Shown: positions 61,008-64,000 of the stretch, piece by piece
Layout: the number at the start of each line of letters is the position of its first letter
Numbering within the stretch: the stretch's first letter is position 1
Program-made: the position numbers and the translations under genes
Notes under the pieces: generated by a model
Database searches by the model: none
Told to the model about the DNA's origin: nothing
What the model saw: only the letters and a program-made list of their open reading frames with translations
NCBI RefSeq assembly: GCF_002847305.1
Contig: NZ_CP025408.1
Coordinates: 2,005,001-2,069,000 of the forward strand
DNA: 64,000 bases
Direction: 5' to 3'
Source: Paracoccus tegillarcae
Lineage (GTDB): Bacteria > Pseudomonadota > Alphaproteobacteria > Rhodobacterales > Rhodobacteraceae

Positions 61008-64000
61008 ATGAACCAGGAACTTGCCACCAATCCGCTGAACCCGCTGGCTCCGCCGCGGCAGTTCGACGAAATCAAGATCTCGCTGGCCTCGCCGGAAGAA
61101 ATTCTGGCCTGGTCCTTTGGCGAGGTGAAGAAACCCGAAACCATCAACTACCGCACGTTCAAGCCCGAGCGTGACGGCCTGTTCTGCGCGCGTATCTTTG
61201 GCCCGATCAAGGATTACGAATGCCTCTGCGGCAAATACAAGCGCATGAAATATCGCGGCCTCGTCTGCGAGAAATGCGGCGTCGAAGTCACGCTGCAAAA
61301 GGTCCGCCGCGAACGGATGGGCCATATCGAACTGGCAGCACCCGTTGCGCATATCTGGTTTCTGAAATCGCTGCCGTCGCGCATCGGTCTGATGCTGGAC
61401 ATGACGCTGCGCGATCTGGAACGCATCCTCTATTTCGAGAACTACGTGGTGATCGAACCCGGTCTGACGGACCTGACCTATGGTCAGCTGATGTCGGAAG
61501 AGGAGTTCATGGACGCGCAGGACCAGTACGGCGCCGACGCCTTCAACGCCGATATCGGCGCCGAAGCGATCCGCACCATGCTGGCCAATATCGACCTTGA
61601 TGCGACCGCCGAGCAGCTGCGTGAAGAGCTGAAGGAAGCCACCGGCGAACTGAAGCCGAAAAAGATCATCAAGCGTCTGAAGATCGTTGAATCCTTCCTG
61701 GAATCGGGCAACCGCCCGGAATGGATGGTGCTGACCGTGGTTCCGGTCATTCCGCCGGAACTGCGTCCGCTGGTGCCGCTGGATGGTGGCCGTTTCGCGA
61801 CCTCGGATCTGAACGATCTGTATCGCCGCGTGATCAACCGGAACAACCGTCTGAAGCGCCTGATCGAACTGCGCGCGCCCGACATCATCGTCCGCAACGA
61901 AAAGCGGATGTTGCAGGAATCGGTCGATGCGCTGTTCGACAACGGTCGTCGTGGCCGCGTGATCACGGGCAACAACCGTCGCCCGCTGAAATCGCTGTCG
62001 GACATGCTGAAGGGTAAGCAGGGTCGCTTCCGTCAGAACCTTCTGGGTAAGCGCGTGGACTTTTCGGGTCGTTCGGTCATCGTGACCGGCCCGGAACTGA
62101 AACTGCACCAGTGTGGTCTGCCGAAGAAGATGGCCTTGGAACTGTTCAAGCCGTTCATCTATTCGCGTCTTGAAGCCAAGGGCCTGTCCAGCACCGTCAA
62201 ACAGGCGAAAAAGCTGGTCGAAAAAGAGCGCCCCGAGGTCTGGGATATTCTGGACGAGGTCATCCGCGAGCATCCGGTTCTCTTGAACCGTGCGCCCACG
62301 CTGCACCGTCTGGGCATTCAGGCCTTCGAGCCGATACTGATCGAAGGTAAAGCCATTCAGCTGCACCCGCTGGTCTGTTCGGCCTTCAACGCCGACTTTG
62401 ATGGCGACCAGATGGCCGTGCACGTTCCGCTGAGCCTTGAGGCCCAGTTGGAAGCGCGCGTCTTGATGATGTCGACGAACAACGTTCTGTCGCCCGCCAA
62501 CGGCGCGCCGATCATCGTTCCGTCGCAGGATATGATCCTTGGTCTCTACTACGTGTCGATGATGCGTGAGGGGATGAAGGGCGAAGGCATGGTCTTTGCT
62601 TCGCCGGACGAGGTCGAGCACGCGCTTGCCTCGGGCGAGGTGCACCTGCACGCCAAGATCATCGCGCGGATCAAGCAGATCGACGAGAACGGCAGCGAAG
62701 TGATGCAGCGTTTTGAATCGACCCCCGGTCGGATCAAGCTGGGTCAGCTGCTGCCGCTGAACGCCAAGGCGCCCTTCGAACTGGTCAACAAGCTGCTGCG
62801 CAAGAAAGACGTGCAGTATGTCATCGACAACGTCTACCGCTATTGCGGTCAGAAAGAGGCGGTGATCTTCAGCGACAAGATCATGGGTCTGGGCTTCCGC
62901 GAGGCGTTCAAGGCTGGCATCAGCTTTGGCAAGGACGACATGGTGATCCCCGACAACAAGTGGGGCATCGTGGGCGAAGTCCAGGATCAGGTGAAAGAGT
63001 TCGAACAGCAATATCTGGACGGTCTGATCACCCAGGGCGAGAAGTACAACAAGGTCGTCGATGCCTGGTCGAAATGTAACGACCGCGTCACCGACGCCAT
63101 GATGTCCACCATCTCGGCCACCAAAATCGACGAGAACGGCGCCGAAATGGAACCGAACTCGGTCTATATGATGGCGCACTCCGGTGCTCGTGGTTCGGTC
63201 AGCCAGATGAAACAGCTGGGCGGCATGCGCGGCCTGATGGCCAAACCGTCGGGTGAGATCATCGAGACGCCGATCATCTCGAACTTCAAGGAAGGTCTGA
63301 CCGTTCTTGAATACTTCAACTCGACCCACGGCGCCCGGAAGGGCCTGTCGGACACCGCGTTGAAGACGGCGAACTCGGGCTATCTGACCCGTCGTCTGGT
63401 CGACGTGGCACAGGATTGCATCGTGCGCGAGCATGACTGCGGCACCGACCGCGCGATCACCGCGACGGCTGCTGTCAATGACGGTGAGGTCATCTCGCCT
63501 CTGGGCGAGCGTGTTCTGGGTCGAACTGCGGCCGAGGATGTGCTGGTTCCGGGTGGCGATGAAATCATCGTTCGCGGCGGCGACCTGATCGACGAGCGCA
63601 AGGCAGACGAGATCGAAGACGCCGGCGTCCAGTCGGTTCGCATTCGCTCGGCTCTGACCTGCGAAAGCGAAGATGGCGTTTGCGCGATGTGCTATGGTCG
63701 TGACCTTGCACGCGGTACGCTGGTCAATATCGGTGAAGCTGTCGGCATCATTGCCGCGCAGTCCATCGGTGAGCCCGGCACGCAGCTGACGATGCGGACT
63801 TTCCACATCGGCGGTATTGCGCAGGGTGGCCAGCAGTCGTTCATCGCGGCCAACCAGGAAGGTACGGTCGAATTCGAGAACCCGAACGTGCTAGAAAACG
63901 CCAATGGCGAGCCGATCGTGATGAGCCGCAACATGCAGCTGCACATCAAGAACCCGCAGGGCGAACCCGTGGCCAGCCACAAGCTGTTCTATGGCTCCAA
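61008..64000 (+). CDS. rpoC: DNA-directed RNA polymerase beta' subunit, N-terminal part (cut by the window edge)
   Basis: Open from ATG 61008 (AGGA ten bases upstream) to the last base, about 997 of an expected 1400 codons. [20 protein letters not shown] is followed by the first zinc site (ECLCGKYKR and VCEKCGVEV), [40 protein letters not shown] and the catalytic [12 protein letters not shown] with three Asp residues binding magnesium. Trigger-loop-side features include [20 protein letters not shown], and the second zinc site shows in [13 protein letters not shown]. It continues with [13 protein letters not shown] and is cut within the insert region. Confidence 0.99.
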   Translation, partial: MNQELATNPLNPLAPPRQFDEIKISLASPEEILAWSFGEVKKPETINYRTFKPERDGLFCARIFGPIKDYECLCGKYKRMKYRGLVCEKCGVEVTLQKVRRERMGHIELAAPVAHIWFLKSLPSRIGLMLDMTLRDLERILYFENYVVIEPGLTDLTYGQLMSEEEFMDAQDQYGADAFNADIGAEAIRTMLANIDLDATAEQLREELKEATGELKPKKIIKRLKIVESFLESGNRPEWMVLTVVPVIPPELRPLVPLDGGRFATSDLNDLYRRVINRNNRLKRLIELRAPDIIVRNEKRMLQESVDALFDNGRRGRVITGNNRRPLKSLSDMLKGKQGRFRQNLLGKRVDFSGRSVIVTGPELKLHQCGLPKKMALELFKPFIYSRLEAKGLSSTVKQAKKLVEKERPEVWDILDEVIREHPVLLNRAPTLHRLGIQAFEPILIEGKAIQLHPLVCSAFNADFDGDQMAVHVPLSLEAQLEARVLMMSTNNVLSPANGAPIIVPSQDMILGLYYVSMMREGMKGEGMVFASPDEVEHALASGEVHLHAKIIARIKQIDENGSEVMQRFESTPGRIKLGQLLPLNAKAPFELVNKLLRKKDVQYVIDNVYRYCGQKEAVIFSDKIMGLGFREAFKAGISFGKDDMVIPDNKWGIVGEVQDQVKEFEQQYLDGLITQGEKYNKVVDAWSKCNDRVTDAMMSTISATKIDENGAEMEPNSVYMMAHSGARGSVSQMKQLGGMRGLMAKPSGEIIETPIISNFKEGLTVLEYFNSTHGARKGLSDTALKTANSGYLTRRLVDVAQDCIVREHDCGTDRAITATAAVNDGEVISPLGERVLGRTAAEDVLVPGGDEIIVRGGDLIDERKADEIEDAGVQSVRIRSALTCESEDGVCAMCYGRDLARGTLVNIGEAVGIIAAQSIGEPGTQLTMRTFHIGGIAQGGQQSFIAANQEGTVEFENPNVLENANGEPIVMSRNMQLHIKNPQGEPVASHKLFYGS

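Overview
The window is 64 kb of gene-dense, GC-rich chromosome from an alphaproteobacterium of the Rhodobacteraceae, most likely Paracoccus or a close relative. I judge this from protein wording and gene order (infB-ylxR-nusA-rimP; hemD-mic60-hemY opposite tsaD; trnW-secE-nusG-rplKAJL-rpoBC), the short SecE, the 1378-residue RpoB, and an intergenic element that I remember as common in this family. It looks like ordinary core chromosome with a few accessory blocks. I see no prophage, CRISPR array or intact insertion sequence.

Layout. 1-4.0 kb: the 5' part of secA (reverse) faces a secreted parvulin isomerase, argJ with an unusual lysine-rich N-terminus, mutT, and a 49-residue small protein with its own promoter. 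4.1-9.6 kb: the reverse rimP-nusA-ylxR-infB operon, preceded by a terminator-like hairpin inside its probable leader. 9.7-16.4 kb: tspO, a proline iminopeptidase, ubiG, a MarR regulator, a nitrilase-family amidase, grxC, comF, a BioC-like methyltransferase and hemH. 16.4-21.5 kb is an accessory islet: an acid-tailed secreted protein, a PHB-depolymerase-like esterase with its ribbon-helix-helix regulator and palindromic operator, degenerate DNA, rsgA and a chloroperoxidase-type hydrolase.

21.5-31.0 kb holds the most interesting block. A TetR regulator and quinone oxidoreductase (reverse) diverge from an SDR, an acyl-CoA dehydrogenase of the ACAD10/11 type, an acyl-CoA ligase, an ACAD11-type kinase and a complete TRAP transporter. 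Two near-identical palindromes flank the promoter. The set matches the logic of 4-hydroxy/4-oxo acid catabolism (ACAD10/11 in animals, lva genes in Pseudomonas), here with its own importer. 31.0-36.5 kb looks like an oxidant/electrophile response block: msrA, msrB, and a MerR regulator with a 19-bp-spacer promoter driving an Old Yellow Enzyme, a DJ-1/Hsp31-like protein and an acetoacetate-decarboxylase-like protein, then a convergent NAD(P)-binding protein. 36.5-37.6 kb: mostly non-coding DNA, an SH3-type lipoprotein reading frame without a usable start codon, and tRNA-Thr(CGU).

37.6-46.3 kb: hemY, mic60 and hemD diverge from tsaD-gpsA-yciI-EVE; then phenylalanine hydroxylase and pterin dehydratase diverge from an Lrp/AsnC regulator. 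46.3-51.8 kb: a DCC thiol-disulfide protein opposite an HTTM (vitamin-K-carboxylase-like) membrane protein, a VOC and a GFA protein, a hexapeptide acetyltransferase and an ABC exporter. 51.9-64 kb: tRNA-Trp(CCA), a sulfotransferase-like gene, then secE-nusG-rplK-rplA-rplJ-rplL-rpoB-rpoC with hairpins in several gaps. rpoC runs off the end.
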